Shown one piece after another: positions 8,290 through 16,440 of a DNA stretch of 44,892 bases (position 1 is the first letter of the stretch; every line of letters starts with the position of its first letter). The notes under the pieces are model-generated. The model did no database searches and had not been told where the DNA came from. It was given only the letters and a program-made list of their open reading frames with translations. Source of the DNA: an uncultured Clostridia bacterium (lineage in GTDB: Bacteria; Bacillota; Clostridia; TANB77; CAG-508); the NCBI GenBank assembly GCA_944393385.1, contig CALYAA010000016.1, positions 1-44,892 on the forward strand, written 5' to 3'. The position numbers and the translations under genes are program-made.

Positions 8290-10434
8290 CTATTCTCTTT
8301 CTATATTAATTTCTATATTAGAATCTATATATCTATAAAATATTTTTCCATTAATATTATTTATGTTTTTATTTAGTATATTTATTTTAAATCCATACCA
8401 TATATTGTATATATCAGTTTTCTTTTTTTCAAAGTATATTTCTGAGTTATTTTTCTCTATTAAATTTGATAATATTTCTTTTATACTGCCATCTTTATAA
8501 ATTACATTGTCAATTTCTATTTTGGTTATTTCAACAGGAAATTTAATATTTGATTCATTTTCCCATTTATTAGCATTAATATTTTCATTTTCTGTTACAA
8601 TTTTAAATGAATAATCTAAATTTGTATCGTTTTCATATATATCTAAAGAAATTCTCTTATACATTTCATTTTCTTTCGTAACCTCTAAAGACTTTAATTC
8701 TATTTTTGATTTTTTTAATCTATTTACTTTTATTTTATTAGTGTCTTCCATATATTTATCCTTTGTTTTGATTGCAATTTTACCAAAACCTTTTTTTGGT
8801 AAAAACCATTTTGTTAATTGTATACTTAGAACTGTACCTACACTTATAGTTGTTTCTTTTTCTTCAATTTTTAGTTCATTTTTTAACTTTGCTTTTATTC
8901 CTTTTTGTATTTTTCCTACTATTTTCAAATTACTAACATCAATTCTTCTAGTGTTTTCGTAATTGAATTCTCCTATATCAGTCCAATTATTGTGATCTGC
9001 TTCTTCTGATGCTCTTAAATATTCTTCTAAATCAAACCTATATACTTTAGTATCTTCTATTATTTCAATTTCGTTATAACCGTTGGGAACAAAAAGAGCT
9101 ATTACATATGTATCTTCTTTAGGATTTATAATACCATTGGTCCACTCATCATCTGTTGAGTATCTTAAAATCATACCTGGTCTCCTACAAAAAGCAATTA
9201 TTACATTTGAATTGTTTTCATCTTCCATGCGCTCATTATTAATTTGAGTATATGGAGACTCCTCGTTATTTGGTGCAGTCATTTTTAAATCGTTTTTTGT
9301 TAAACTTACATATACTAATTTTCCTGCTGGTCTATTTTGTGTAAATACATTTTTTAATATTATTGGTTCTGTTTTTATATTTAAATTAGATTCATAATCT
9401 TCATGAATAGCATAATTATATAGTTCTTGCATAACGCTAAATAATGGTAACATTGATTCTCTTGTAAAAGGTTTACTATTAATATAAAGTTCTAACCAAG
9501 GATTTACTTCTATTTTTTCAAAGCCACTACTTTGTGTATTGAAGTTTCTAAAATAATTAAACGAACATTCCCTATTCATAATTTTTGTAGGATACCATTT
9601 TTGAACAGCTAATGATAAGTAATCTTTTAATGATCTACACCAGTAAGGAAGATTTGAATCATCAATATTAGCAGATGTAGTTTTATTTAAAAGCTTACCT
9701 TCATCTATAAAAGGGATAATAATACTTGTTCCAGTTTCATCTCCTTCATATATTTTTAAATTAAAACAACTTAAAATTTCTTGAATTTCATTTTTATCTT
9801 CCAATGGTACAACAGTATTTTCGAATTTTTCATCTTTTTTTCCCCACCATGCTACTCCTGTTTTTTCATTATATTCATTAGCGTAATTTAAAATTGAATT
9901 TTCATCTTTTTCGTTTTCAACTAAACATGCCATTAATCTATTTTTATATTGATTACCATCTTTTATCCTAGAGTAAAAAATTACTAATCCTATACCTATT
10001 CTATAATAAACTGTTTTTCCATATCCCCATGAACCACCTGCACCAAGATTTTCTTGTGGTTTTGCAATTCCTTCTGTTAAACTCAAAAATCGTCCCCAAT
10101 TTGTTCCTTCTATATCTTGTATTCTAATTGGTCCTGTTAAACCAACTGTATTTCTATCACTTATACTAATATATTGATTGTATCCTAGTCTTGATTTTAT
10201 AAGTAGTAAATTACTAATTTGAGGGAAAAATTTTATTAATTCTCTTACATTAAACTGATCAACATTTATTTCTTCTTTAACATAATTTTTGTCTGTTCTT
10301 ATAGCATCCATAGAATTTTGAATTGCTTCTCTAATCAGTAAATCTAAACTTGGCATTTTTTCGTTTTGAAATGCTCTTAATACTCCACTACCACTTAATG
10401 TAAATCCTTCATTTTTTAATACTTTTATATCCAT
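8290..10434 (-). CDS. GHKL ATPase of the paraMORC type
   Basis: A 714-residue protein with a GHKL (gyrase/Hsp90/histidine kinase/MutL) ATPase at its N terminus. The N-box LIREAIQNSMDAI (residues 33-45) holds the Mg-binding asparagine, ISISDRNTVGLTG (about 90-101) corresponds to the DxGxG region, and NLGAGGSWGYGKTVYY (about 129-144) is the glycine-rich ATP lid seen in MORC and paraMORC proteins. The long C-terminal region has a strand-rich middle and no nuclease motif. In MORC-like systems this ATPase is thought to clamp DNA or reshape protein-DNA complexes for a nuclease. The start codon overlaps the Z1 stop (TAATG), implying translational coupling, and GAGGAAG supplies the ribosome binding site. 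Confidence 0.85.
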   Translation of the reverse strand: MDIKVLKNEGFTLSGSGVLRAFQNEKMPSLDLLIREAIQNSMDAIRTDKNYVKEEINVDQFNVRELIKFFPQISNLLLIKSRLGYNQYISISDRNTVGLTGPIRIQDIEGTNWGRFLSLTEGIAKPQENLGAGGSWGYGKTVYYRIGIGLVIFYSRIKDGNQYKNRLMACLVENEKDENSILNYANEYNEKTGVAWWGKKDEKFENTVVPLEDKNEIQEILSCFNLKIYEGDETGTSIIIPFIDEGKLLNKTTSANIDDSNLPYWCRSLKDYLSLAVQKWYPTKIMNRECSFNYFRNFNTQSSGFEKIEVNPWLELYINSKPFTRESMLPLFSVMQELYNYAIHEDYESNLNIKTEPIILKNVFTQNRPAGKLVYVSLTKNDLKMTAPNNEESPYTQINNERMEDENNSNVIIAFCRRPGMILRYSTDDEWTNGIINPKEDTYVIALFVPNGYNEIEIIEDTKVYRFDLEEYLRASEEADHNNWTDIGEFNYENTRRIDVSNLKIVGKIQKGIKAKLKNELKIEEKETTISVGTVLSIQLTKWFLPKKGFGKIAIKTKDKYMEDTNKIKVNRLKKSKIELKSLEVTKENEMYKRISLDIYENDTNLDYSFKIVTENENINANKWENESNIKFPVEITKIEIDNVIYKDGSIKEILSNLIEKNNSEIYFEKKKTDIYNIWYGFKINILNKNINNINGKIFYRYIDSNIEINIERE

Positions 10435-13118
10435 TATTCTTCCTCTTCTTTAACTTTGTTTGCAGCTAATTTTATTGTTACTTCTTTTTCATAGTTTTTA
10501 TAATTTCTGTTTTTATCACTTGGCACAAATAAATACATTCCTATTAAATCAACATTAACATCTAAATCTTCTCTTGTTTTTGGATCTCCAGATACTCTTG
10601 AATCTTTGTCTATTCTATAAATAATTAATTGTGGCTTTTTAATGCTTTCTCTTATTTGTATAATCTCTTTTTCTGTTTTATCTTTTATTCCTTCTTCAAC
10701 CTTTATATCACTCACTAAATCTCTTGTACTTCTCAATGAACCTATACTGAAATAATCTTCATTATCATAATTCTTCTTTTTTGAACGTTCTATTTTGTAT
10801 AATTGATTTCCAGACACATTCCATGATTTATTATTATCTTTCTTAACACTATTTACTATAACATTCCATTTCTTAAATCTATCATCTTGTATTTGATCTA
10901 CCCATTCACAAAATGCTTTTATATTATTAAAAAAATTGGATCTGTTGCAAAAATTAAATTTCAATAATAATTCATTTTTTATTATTTCAAACGAAACATC
11001 TTCTTTGATAATATTAGGTAAATCATTATATGCTTTGGTATAATTTCCTAAATCATTTAAAAATTTTTCACATATTTCTATATTTTTCTTTTGAATTTCT
11101 TCATCTTTATCAAATAATGTTGTTTGTGCTTTTGCTCCAGAATAATTCATTGTTGCAGGTATGCTAGTTTGCATCTTATTTCTTGATGTAATAACAAACT
11201 TAGTTAAATAAGAATTTTGAATAATAGGTCCGTAATCCATTGGAGTTAATCTATAGTCATATTTTTTTAAATCTTCTCTTAACTCATATTCAACTCTTGC
11301 TAATTCTTGAAATCTTTCCAAATTAACTTTGTCTAACCATATTCTAGGTAGTAATTCATATCCAACTCTATACCCAAACCATCTTCCCATTTGCATTAAC
11401 GTATCCATTTGTCCTGTGCGTCTACAAAAATATGTTGTAGTTAATCCTTCAATAGTTAGTCCTCTAGATAATGTATTTCCTCCTATTATAATAAATGCTG
11501 TTGAAAAATCTACATTATCTTCTTCTTTTGGATATGCTAATCTTGCATATTCATACTCATTAGTATATGAATTAATATTACAGTTGTCAACAACCATATT
11601 CAATCCCCTATTATAATGAATTTTAGCTCTATTATCTATTTCCATAAATTTAGGTCTTTCGTAGAAAAAGCATTTTATTTCATCTATTAATAGTTCAAAT
11701 TTAGGAATTTCTTCTACTTCCATAGGATAATCTTTCATCACTCTAAAAAAATCTTCTTTTGTAATAATCACTTCATCATAGACATTTTTACATCTTTCAA
11801 CAAAATCTTCTACATCTTGTTCTTCTAACCATTCTTTTATCGCATTATACATTTTATAATGAGTATCCACTTTTCTATTAGTGTGAATTAGCATACTTAC
11901 TGGATCTATTCTACCTTTAATTCTAAAAATCGAAGCTGTAATTATGAACCAACAAATTGCATCTTTTAAAGATTTAGGAAGCTCTTTTGAATTTCCATCC
12001 TCTATGTTTTTAATCATTTCAATTTCATTTAATCCAATTTCATCATGTTCTAAAATTGGTCTTTTTATATTTAAACCATCAGCCAAAAATTGATCTTCTG
12101 TATCTGGTCTCCCAAAAACTTCTTCTGCACCTATATATTTTATTGATTTTGGTAATGTATATATAAAATCTTTTGGATATGTAGCCATTTCATTTAAGAA
12201 ATTTCCATATGGAGTAGCTGTATAACCAACATAATTCATTGCTTTTACATCTTTGTTATTTATAATTTCAGTTATTAAAGAATTTATTTTTGAGCGTTCT
12301 GTTGAATTTACATCTTTTGTATTCAAACTAGCTTGATCGGCTTCATCATCTATAAGTAATATTTTGGTATTTTTTAATCCTTGCTTTGAATTATCAAAAA
12401 CCCAATTTTTTAAATCTTGTAATCTCTTTGAATTCTTCAAACATACAGTCACAACTCTTTTATCACTATTTAGAAAATTATAAGCCGCTTCTTTTTTTAA
12501 ATCCGGTGAAAAAATCCAGTGTATGTTTCCATTTTTTCCATACTCAATATCTTTTTTTAATCTTCTTAAATTTTGTTGTCTCAAATTTTCTATTATTCCA
12601 GACAATACTATAAACAAGTTAAAACCATAGTCAGCTGCCATTGTAATTAATGCTTCTATACTTGTTGTCTTTCCTGACTGAACATAACCAACTATCATTC
12701 CTTTTCTAGGTTCTTCTGTTTCTAGTGATAAATTATTCAATATTCTTATAGTTCCTCTTTCTATATTCGCAATTTCTTCAAATGAATAAATTCCTTTAGT
12801 ATTTAGTTGCTCTTTAAAGCATTGCCATGCAGACCTTGGATTAGTAGGAACAACAAAATTATTCACAGCGTCAGTATCTATTATTTTTCCTTGTTCTGTA
12901 GGAATAATTCCTTCTTCTATTCCTTTTATGTAATCAACCAATTTTTTCCATATTTCTTTGTATTCGTTTTCTTTAATTATACCAAAAGATACAATAGTAT
13001 CATAATTATTATACAATATTTCCCATGAAGTTCCAGCTTGTCTTAAATTTTCTATTTTTCTTAATATATCCCAATATTTTTCTTTTCTAAACTCTCTTTC
13101 CCAATCTATTTTTTCCAT
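10434..13118 (-). CDS. Z1-domain superfamily II ATPase/helicase
   Basis: About 894 residues. Helicase motifs are clear: GYVQSGKTTS (Walker A, about residue 147-156), ILLIDDEADQAS (motif II), MNYVGYTATPYGNFLNE (motif III), and the Z1 signature GGNTLSRGLTIEGL followed by DTLMQMGRWFGYR (motifs V and VI). Z1 ATPases occur in restriction-modification and related loci with GHKL ATPases and are thought to translocate on or remodel DNA. I place the start at the ATG at 13118, because an upstream ATG at 13127 directly abuts the leader hairpin, while 13118 lies nine bases after it, exactly as for the HelD-like gene. It is the first gene of the island operon; its stop overlaps the next start. Confidence 0.9.
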   Translation of the reverse strand: MEKIDWEREFRKEKYWDILRKIENLRQAGTSWEILYNNYDTIVSFGIIKENEYKEIWKKLVDYIKGIEEGIIPTEQGKIIDTDAVNNFVVPTNPRSAWQCFKEQLNTKGIYSFEEIANIERGTIRILNNLSLETEEPRKGMIVGYVQSGKTTSIEALITMAADYGFNLFIVLSGIIENLRQQNLRRLKKDIEYGKNGNIHWIFSPDLKKEAAYNFLNSDKRVVTVCLKNSKRLQDLKNWVFDNSKQGLKNTKILLIDDEADQASLNTKDVNSTERSKINSLITEIINNKDVKAMNYVGYTATPYGNFLNEMATYPKDFIYTLPKSIKYIGAEEVFGRPDTEDQFLADGLNIKRPILEHDEIGLNEIEMIKNIEDGNSKELPKSLKDAICWFIITASIFRIKGRIDPVSMLIHTNRKVDTHYKMYNAIKEWLEEQDVEDFVERCKNVYDEVIITKEDFFRVMKDYPMEVEEIPKFELLIDEIKCFFYERPKFMEIDNRAKIHYNRGLNMVVDNCNINSYTNEYEYARLAYPKEEDNVDFSTAFIIIGGNTLSRGLTIEGLTTTYFCRRTGQMDTLMQMGRWFGYRVGYELLPRIWLDKVNLERFQELARVEYELREDLKKYDYRLTPMDYGPIIQNSYLTKFVITSRNKMQTSIPATMNYSGAKAQTTLFDKDEEIQKKNIEICEKFLNDLGNYTKAYNDLPNIIKEDVSFEIIKNELLLKFNFCNRSNFFNNIKAFCEWVDQIQDDRFKKWNVIVNSVKKDNNKSWNVSGNQLYKIERSKKKNYDNEDYFSIGSLRSTRDLVSDIKVEEGIKDKTEKEIIQIRESIKKPQLIIYRIDKDSRVSGDPKTREDLDVNVDLIGMYLFVPSDKNRNYKNYEKEVTIKLAANKVKEEEE

Positions 13119-13168
13119 TTTGTGCATGTATGATATATTTAATTTCTTAAATAATCACACTCTCCTTT
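13119..13168 (-). promoter_or_regulatory. structured leader of the Z1 gene (SD, hairpin, 9 bases, ATG)
   Basis: Minus-strand order: AAAGGAG (13168-13162), one base, left arm GTGTGATTATTTAA (13160-13147), a GAAA tetraloop, right arm TTAAATA-T-ATCATAC (13142-13128, one bulged T), nine bases, then ATG at 13118. All fourteen positions pair, one of them G-U. The Shine-Dalgarno is too far from the start to work unless the hairpin folds and closes the gap to ten bases. Sequence and layout match the leader at 4291-4338. Confidence 0.7.
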
Positions 13169-13277
13169 CCCAATTTTTTTTCGAATTATCACTATTTACT
13201 TATAAAAATCACCTAAAAATATTTATAAAAAACTATCTCTTTCATTAATTTTTGTCGTCAATATGCTTTTATTATAT

Positions 13278-13306
13278 TTTATATCATATTTTTTTTAATT
13301 TAACAA
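13278..13306 (-). promoter_or_regulatory. candidate promoter of the Z1 operon
   Basis: Minus strand: TTGTTA (13306-13301), 17 bases, TATAAA (13283-13278). A second candidate lies closer to the gene: TTGACG (13261-13256), 18 bases, GATAGT (13237-13232). Either would give a leader of 60 to 150 bases containing the hairpin. In so AT-rich a region chance matches are common. Confidence 0.35.
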
Positions 13307-13440
13307 TAATAATTCTACATTTATTATTGCCATATTACATATATGTTTTTTAATCATTTACTTATTAATATAAATTAAAATACTATAATTATTTTCACAA
13401 ATTTAATTATAATATTTTAATCACTCTTTTACTATATTAT

Positions 13441-13496
13441 TTTTGTTTCACATCAATTGTAACACTACAATTTTTGTTTTACAATAATTTTAACAC
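13441..13496. repeat. pair of 25-base imperfect direct repeats
   Basis: TTTTGTTTCACATCAATT-type sequence at 13441-13465 recurs at 13472-13496. Both copies begin TTTTGTTT, share ACA and ATT, and end TAACAC. The spacing is 31 bases, about three helical turns, which would put two protein-binding sites on one DNA face. They lie between the island operon and the small gene at 13582. Confidence 0.4.
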
Positions 13497-13581
13497 ATCA
13501 AAATTGCTATAATTAATATTTCTATGTTTTATATAATTTTTAAATATGTAAAAAATTTTTCTATAATTAATCCAAATTCTC

Positions 13582-13785
13582 TTATCTCCTAAAAAACTTT
13601 TGTAGCTCACTCTCTTTATAATAAAACACCTTACCAGTATCCTCTAACCTAACAGCAATTTTGTTTCCCACAATATCGATAACTTCTCCCGCTTCCAAAG
13701 TCAATTTTACTCTAACAAAATCCCCAATTTTAAATTTACTAGATTTAGAAGATGAAGAACTTAATAAGTCCTTAAATAATCCCAT
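13582..13785 (-). CDS. small SH3-like/KOW-like protein
   Basis: 67 residues. After a serine-rich linker (LLSSSSSKSSK) the rest reads as a small five-strand barrel: FKIGDFVRVKLTLEAGEVIDIVGNKIAVRL and a final KVFYYKESELQKF. GDFVRVK...GEVIDI is the pattern of KOW/SH3-type folds that bind RNA, DNA or proteins. The start has a strong AAAGGAGG site. No neighbour appears co-transcribed. Function is unknown. Confidence 0.55.
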   Translation of the reverse strand: MGLFKDLLSSSSSKSSKFKIGDFVRVKLTLEAGEVIDIVGNKIAVRLEDTGKVFYYKESELQKFFRR

Positions 13786-13882
13786 AAATAATTCCTCCTT
13801 TTTTACTAATACCTATTCTTTAATTTTTAGAACCTTAATACAAATCATGTTTATACATTAAACTTTCATTTTTCTCAACATT

Positions 13883-14272
13883 TTAATTAAAACCATCAAA
13901 CTCCCACAAACTCAAATGACCTTTAGCCTCAATTGGCTCATCAAAAACTTCTACATTTTCTAACTGCCAACCATAATTTTCTTGAAAAGAACTTTTGGTA
14001 TAAATATCACTATTTTCCTTCAGTAATTTTTCTTTAAATTCTGGCGACATTTTTATACAATCTACTAATGTTACTTTTCCAAGTATTTTTCCAATTGGCA
14101 ACTCTTTTGGCAAATACTTTTCTAATCTCTTTACTGCCTCTTTATCAATCCCTTTGCCAGCATGTATTAGTAATTCACCTCTATATTTTGTTTGCCAACT
14201 TCTAAATTCAAATCTTTTATATCCTTGTATTATTAAAGTCGCCCATGGTTGTTTTATTGTTAATACTTTCAT
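13883..14272 (-). CDS. ASCH domain protein
   Basis: About 129 residues, almost entirely one ASCH (PUA-like) domain. MKVLTIKQPWATLIIQGYK at the start, FRSWQTKYRGELLIHAGKG next and IGKILGKVTLVDC in the middle match the family pattern (IKQPWA, RSW, RG, IhA). ASCH domains bind RNA, and some hydrolyse N4-acetylcytidine nucleosides. I use the ATG at 14272 because the family motif starts there; in-frame GTG and ATG codons upstream only add nine residues. It is monocistronic, transcribed away from the glycosylase unit at 14450-15141. Confidence 0.85.
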   Translation of the reverse strand: MKVLTIKQPWATLIIQGYKRFEFRSWQTKYRGELLIHAGKGIDKEAVKRLEKYLPKELPIGKILGKVTLVDCIKMSPEFKEKLLKENSDIYTKSSFQENYGWQLENVEVFDEPIEAKGHLSLWEFDGFN

Positions 14273-14427
14273 ATTAAATTCCATTCCTTTCCAAGGCACA
14301 CATAGTTATAAAAGAATTTTCTTTCAAACTACTTCCCCAAAAGTTTGTATATATTTTTTATATCATATATTAAATATTTTCTCAATGATTATGTAATACA
14401 CTTTCATAACAAAGTATGTGTCAAGTA

Positions 14428-14459
14428 AATGTAGGCAAAATATAAAAAATGCCTACATT
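14428..14459. repeat. hairpin repeat, left copy
   Basis: AATGTAGGCA, a 12-base A/T loop, then TGCCTACATT: ten perfect base pairs. The core is identical to the copy at 15132-15162. No T tract follows on the plus strand, so this copy is a poor terminator in that direction. Confidence 0.7.
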
Positions 14460-15141
14460 AATTTTGCACCTTACATTATTTTTACACTAACCATAACAAA
14501 TATTGTACAACATCAATTTTTATGCTAACATTACATTATAAACACAAAAAAGGAGTAAAACAAATATGGAACACGAAAACATAAAAAAGTCACTAAAACC
14601 TATAGTAAATAACAACTCAAAAATCTTAATTTTAGGCAGTTTGCCAAGTGATAAATCAATAATTGCAAATGAATATTATGGAAATAAAATGAATCAATTT
14701 TGGGACATTATTAGTTTGGCTTTTGAAAATCGAAAAATTGAGTTTAAAGATTATAATGAAAAAATTCAATTTTTAAATAACCATTATATTGCATTATGGG
14801 ATGTATATTGTTTGGCAGAAAGAAAAGGCTCTCTTGATAGTGATATAAAAAAAGGTGAATTTAATGATATAAAAGATCTTTTGAATAAATTTCCAAACAT
14901 AAAAACTGTATTGGTAAATGGGAAAAAGTCAGAAATGGCATTTAAACAATATCTAAAATACAATAAAATCGTTTGCGACCACAAATATGTCCCTTCCTCT
15001 AGTAGTGCAAATACAAAATACTCTCTTTTTGAAAAAGTAGAATATTGGAAAAAAGCTATGTTTGAAAAAACTTAGTCTTGAACATCAATCAATTGTAATA
15101 CTACCTTATAAAAATAAGTTAGTGCAAAATTAATGTAGGCA
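14450..15141. repeat. 20-base perfect inverted repeat enclosing one gene
   Basis: The left end TGCCTACATTAATTTTGCAC (14450-14469) is the exact reverse complement of the right end at 15122-15141. Between them lies only the DNA glycosylase gene. Each end is also one arm of a hairpin, so the unit is flanked both by inverted repeats and by direct copies of a 31-base hairpin. No transposase is inside. Confidence 0.6.
14566..15075 (+). CDS. DNA-deoxyinosine/uracil-type glycosylase (UDG superfamily)
   Basis: 169 residues. ILILGSLPSDKSI (about residues 20-32) with YYGNKMNQFWDII (about 39-51) is the first motif of the hypoxanthine-DNA glycosylase branch of the uracil-DNA glycosylase superfamily. HYIALWDVYCLAERKGSLD carries the middle motif and VPSSSSANTKYS is the C-terminal motif near residue 144. 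Such enzymes remove deaminated bases (hypoxanthine, sometimes uracil) from DNA to start base excision repair. Length fits the family. The ribosome binding site is AAAGGAG, ten bases before the ATG. It stands alone between two hairpin repeats, consistent with a self-contained transcription or transfer unit. Confidence 0.85.
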   Translation: MEHENIKKSLKPIVNNNSKILILGSLPSDKSIIANEYYGNKMNQFWDIISLAFENRKIEFKDYNEKIQFLNNHYIALWDVYCLAERKGSLDSDIKKGEFNDIKDLLNKFPNIKTVLVNGKKSEMAFKQYLKYNKIVCDHKYVPSSSSANTKYSLFEKVEYWKKAMFEKT

Positions 15142-15162
15142 AAATATAAAAAATGCCTACAT
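15132..15162 (+). terminator. hairpin repeat, right copy; likely terminator of the glycosylase gene
   Basis: AATGTAGGCA, a 12-base loop, TGCCTACAT, then ATAATTTTTTATC. The T run after the stem makes this copy a plausible rho-independent terminator about 60 bases after the glycosylase stop. Its core is identical to the copy at 14428-14459. Confidence 0.6.
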
Positions 15163-15259
15163 AATTTTTTATCTAAAATATATGTTGGGTTTACAAAGTT
15201 GCTTTTACTTTTTTAATTGAATGATACACATACAAAAAATAAATTTTTACCAAATATTG

Positions 15260-15288
15260 TTGACAGACCTTAATTATTATGATACTTT
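15260..15288 (+). promoter_or_regulatory. candidate promoter of the 2H phosphoesterase gene cluster
   Basis: TTGACA (15260-15265), 17 bases, TACTTT (15283-15288). The start would fall about 25 bases before the ATG at 15321. The -35 is perfect but the -10 is weak; GATACT two bases earlier is an alternative. Confidence 0.4.
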
Positions 15289-15320
15289 CATTCTATACAA
15301 ACCTTAAATATGGAGGATTT

Positions 15321-15917
15321 ATGAAGTATAATAATATTAATAAACGTTGTATTCTAATTTTTTCAAAATTCAAGAATATAGATTTAATTCAAAAAATAAG
15401 AAACAAATATGATCCATTAGCAAATTTAATAGCACCACATATCACTTTAGCCTTTCCCTTTTCTGATGATATATCTAATAAAGAGCTAATTTCAAAATTA
15501 AACAGTTTGCTAAAAAATTTTAAACCATTCACAATTAACTTTAAAGGAATATCTTTATCTCATGATAATTATATATTTTTAAATTGTGTTAAAGGAAATC
15601 AAGAAATTATACAATTACATGATGAAATATATAACAAAATACTACCAAATCATCTCAATAAATCTATTAAATACATTCCACACATTACGCTTGGGCAGTC
15701 AAGCAGTATTGAAAAACTAAATTCTTTTACATGCGAATTTGAGTCAATTGTTATTGAAGAACTAGATTCTTTTACATACGAATTTGAGTCAATTGTTGAT
15801 GAAGAACTAGATTCTTTTACATACGAATTTGAGTCAATTGTTGATGACGTTTCAATTGAATTAATAGGGAAAAATGGAGAATCAATTTTAATTAAAACTA
15901 TAAATTTAGGAGGTTAA
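15321..15917 (+). CDS. 2H phosphoesterase (2'-5' RNA ligase-like) with internal duplication
   Basis: About 198 residues of the 2H phosphoesterase superfamily: both H-x-T motifs are present, PHITLAFPF near residue 40 and PHITLGQSS near residue 117. Members hydrolyse or form 2'-5' or cyclic phosphodiesters in RNA or nucleotides. The ATG at 15321 follows TGGAGGATTT; an in-frame ATG at 15279 has no such site. Unusually, a 15-residue unit (ELDSFTYEFESIVDE type) is repeated three times just before the last strands, adding 30 residues to the expected fold. It heads a run of five plus-strand genes with short gaps. Confidence 0.8.
   Translation: MKYNNINKRCILIFSKFKNIDLIQKIRNKYDPLANLIAPHITLAFPFSDDISNKELISKLNSLLKNFKPFTINFKGISLSHDNYIFLNCVKGNQEIIQLHDEIYNKILPNHLNKSIKYIPHITLGQSSSIEKLNSFTCEFESIVIEELDSFTYEFESIVDEELDSFTYEFESIVDDVSIELIGKNGESILIKTINLGG
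15711..15845. repeat. three tandem copies of a 45-base coding unit
   Basis: Units at 15711-15755, 15756-15800 and 15801-15845. The second and third are identical; the first differs at a few bases. The unit is a multiple of three, so the frame is kept. Confidence 0.95.
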
Positions 15918-15922
15918 TTTTA

Positions 15923-16429
15923 ATGTCAAACCTTTATATCATAACTGGTCCAGCAGGAGTTGGAAAAAGTACAGTTTCGAAAAAACTTGCTATGACAAGT
16001 AAAAAATCTGTATTAATTGAGGGTGATGATATTTATCATCAAGTTGTTGGTGGATATGTACCAGCCTGGAAAGAAAAAAATCATTTACAAACATTTTGGA
16101 AAGTTTGTATAAATATGATTATAACATATTTAAATGATGGTTTTGATGTTGTATTTAATTATATTGTTACCCCTGAAAATTTGGAGTTAATTAAAACTAA
16201 ATTTAATGATTATAACATTAAATTTGTTGTTTTATTGGTAGATGAAGCTACTTTGCTTTTAAGAGATAAAGCAAGACCTGAAGATTGTCAAATGAAAGAA
16301 CGTTGTATTACTTTGTTAAATAATTTTAAAAATAGAAATTATAATCCTCAAAATGTATTGGATACAACTAATTTGTCTGTTGAGGAAATAATTAATATTA
16401 TCCAAAATGATAATAAATTTATTTTGTGA
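15923..16429 (+). CDS. P-loop nucleotide kinase-like protein
   Basis: 168 residues beginning with LYIITGPAGVGKSTVSKKLA, a classic Walker A (GPAGVGKST, residues 9-17). IEGDDIYHQVVGG near residue 32 resembles the acid/Asp motif of shikimate kinase, gluconate kinase and AAA_33-type small-molecule kinases. FNYIVTPENLELIK and VVLLVDEATLLLRDKARPEDC follow as lid-like segments. The substrate cannot be told; phosphorylation of a small metabolite or antibiotic is plausible. GGAGG precedes the ATG, and it starts five bases after the 2H gene, so the two share a transcript. Confidence 0.75.
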   Translation: MSNLYIITGPAGVGKSTVSKKLAMTSKKSVLIEGDDIYHQVVGGYVPAWKEKNHLQTFWKVCINMIITYLNDGFDVVFNYIVTPENLELIKTKFNDYNIKFVVLLVDEATLLLRDKARPEDCQMKERCITLLNNFKNRNYNPQNVLDTTNLSVEEIINIIQNDNKFIL

Positions 16430-16440
16430 GAGGTCTCTGT

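Larger units (their letters stand above)
13169..13581. other. AT-rich intergenic region upstream of the defence operon
   Basis: No gene on either strand. It contains the candidate promoter of the island operon, a pair of direct repeats and long A/T runs. I searched it for the second copy of the initiator tRNA fragment that would mark the right end of an integrated element and see none. Confidence 0.6.

Noticed and set aside
1619..13118. Classification as BREX, DISARM or Dnd
   Set aside because: No PglZ, BrxC, DrmA/B or Dnd proteins are present; the Z1, GHKL and DUF4420 set points to the MORC-related type.
13119..13581. Right-hand attachment copy of the initiator tRNA
   Set aside because: No match to the anticodon loop, T arm or CCCCGCAACCA on either strand here.
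14428..14459. Plain terminator of an upstream gene
   Set aside because: There is no plus-strand gene upstream and no T run; the minus-strand ASCH gene is read away from it.
15923..16429. Zeta-toxin of a toxin-antitoxin pair
   Set aside because: Walker A fits many small kinases, and no epsilon-like small helical antitoxin is adjacent.
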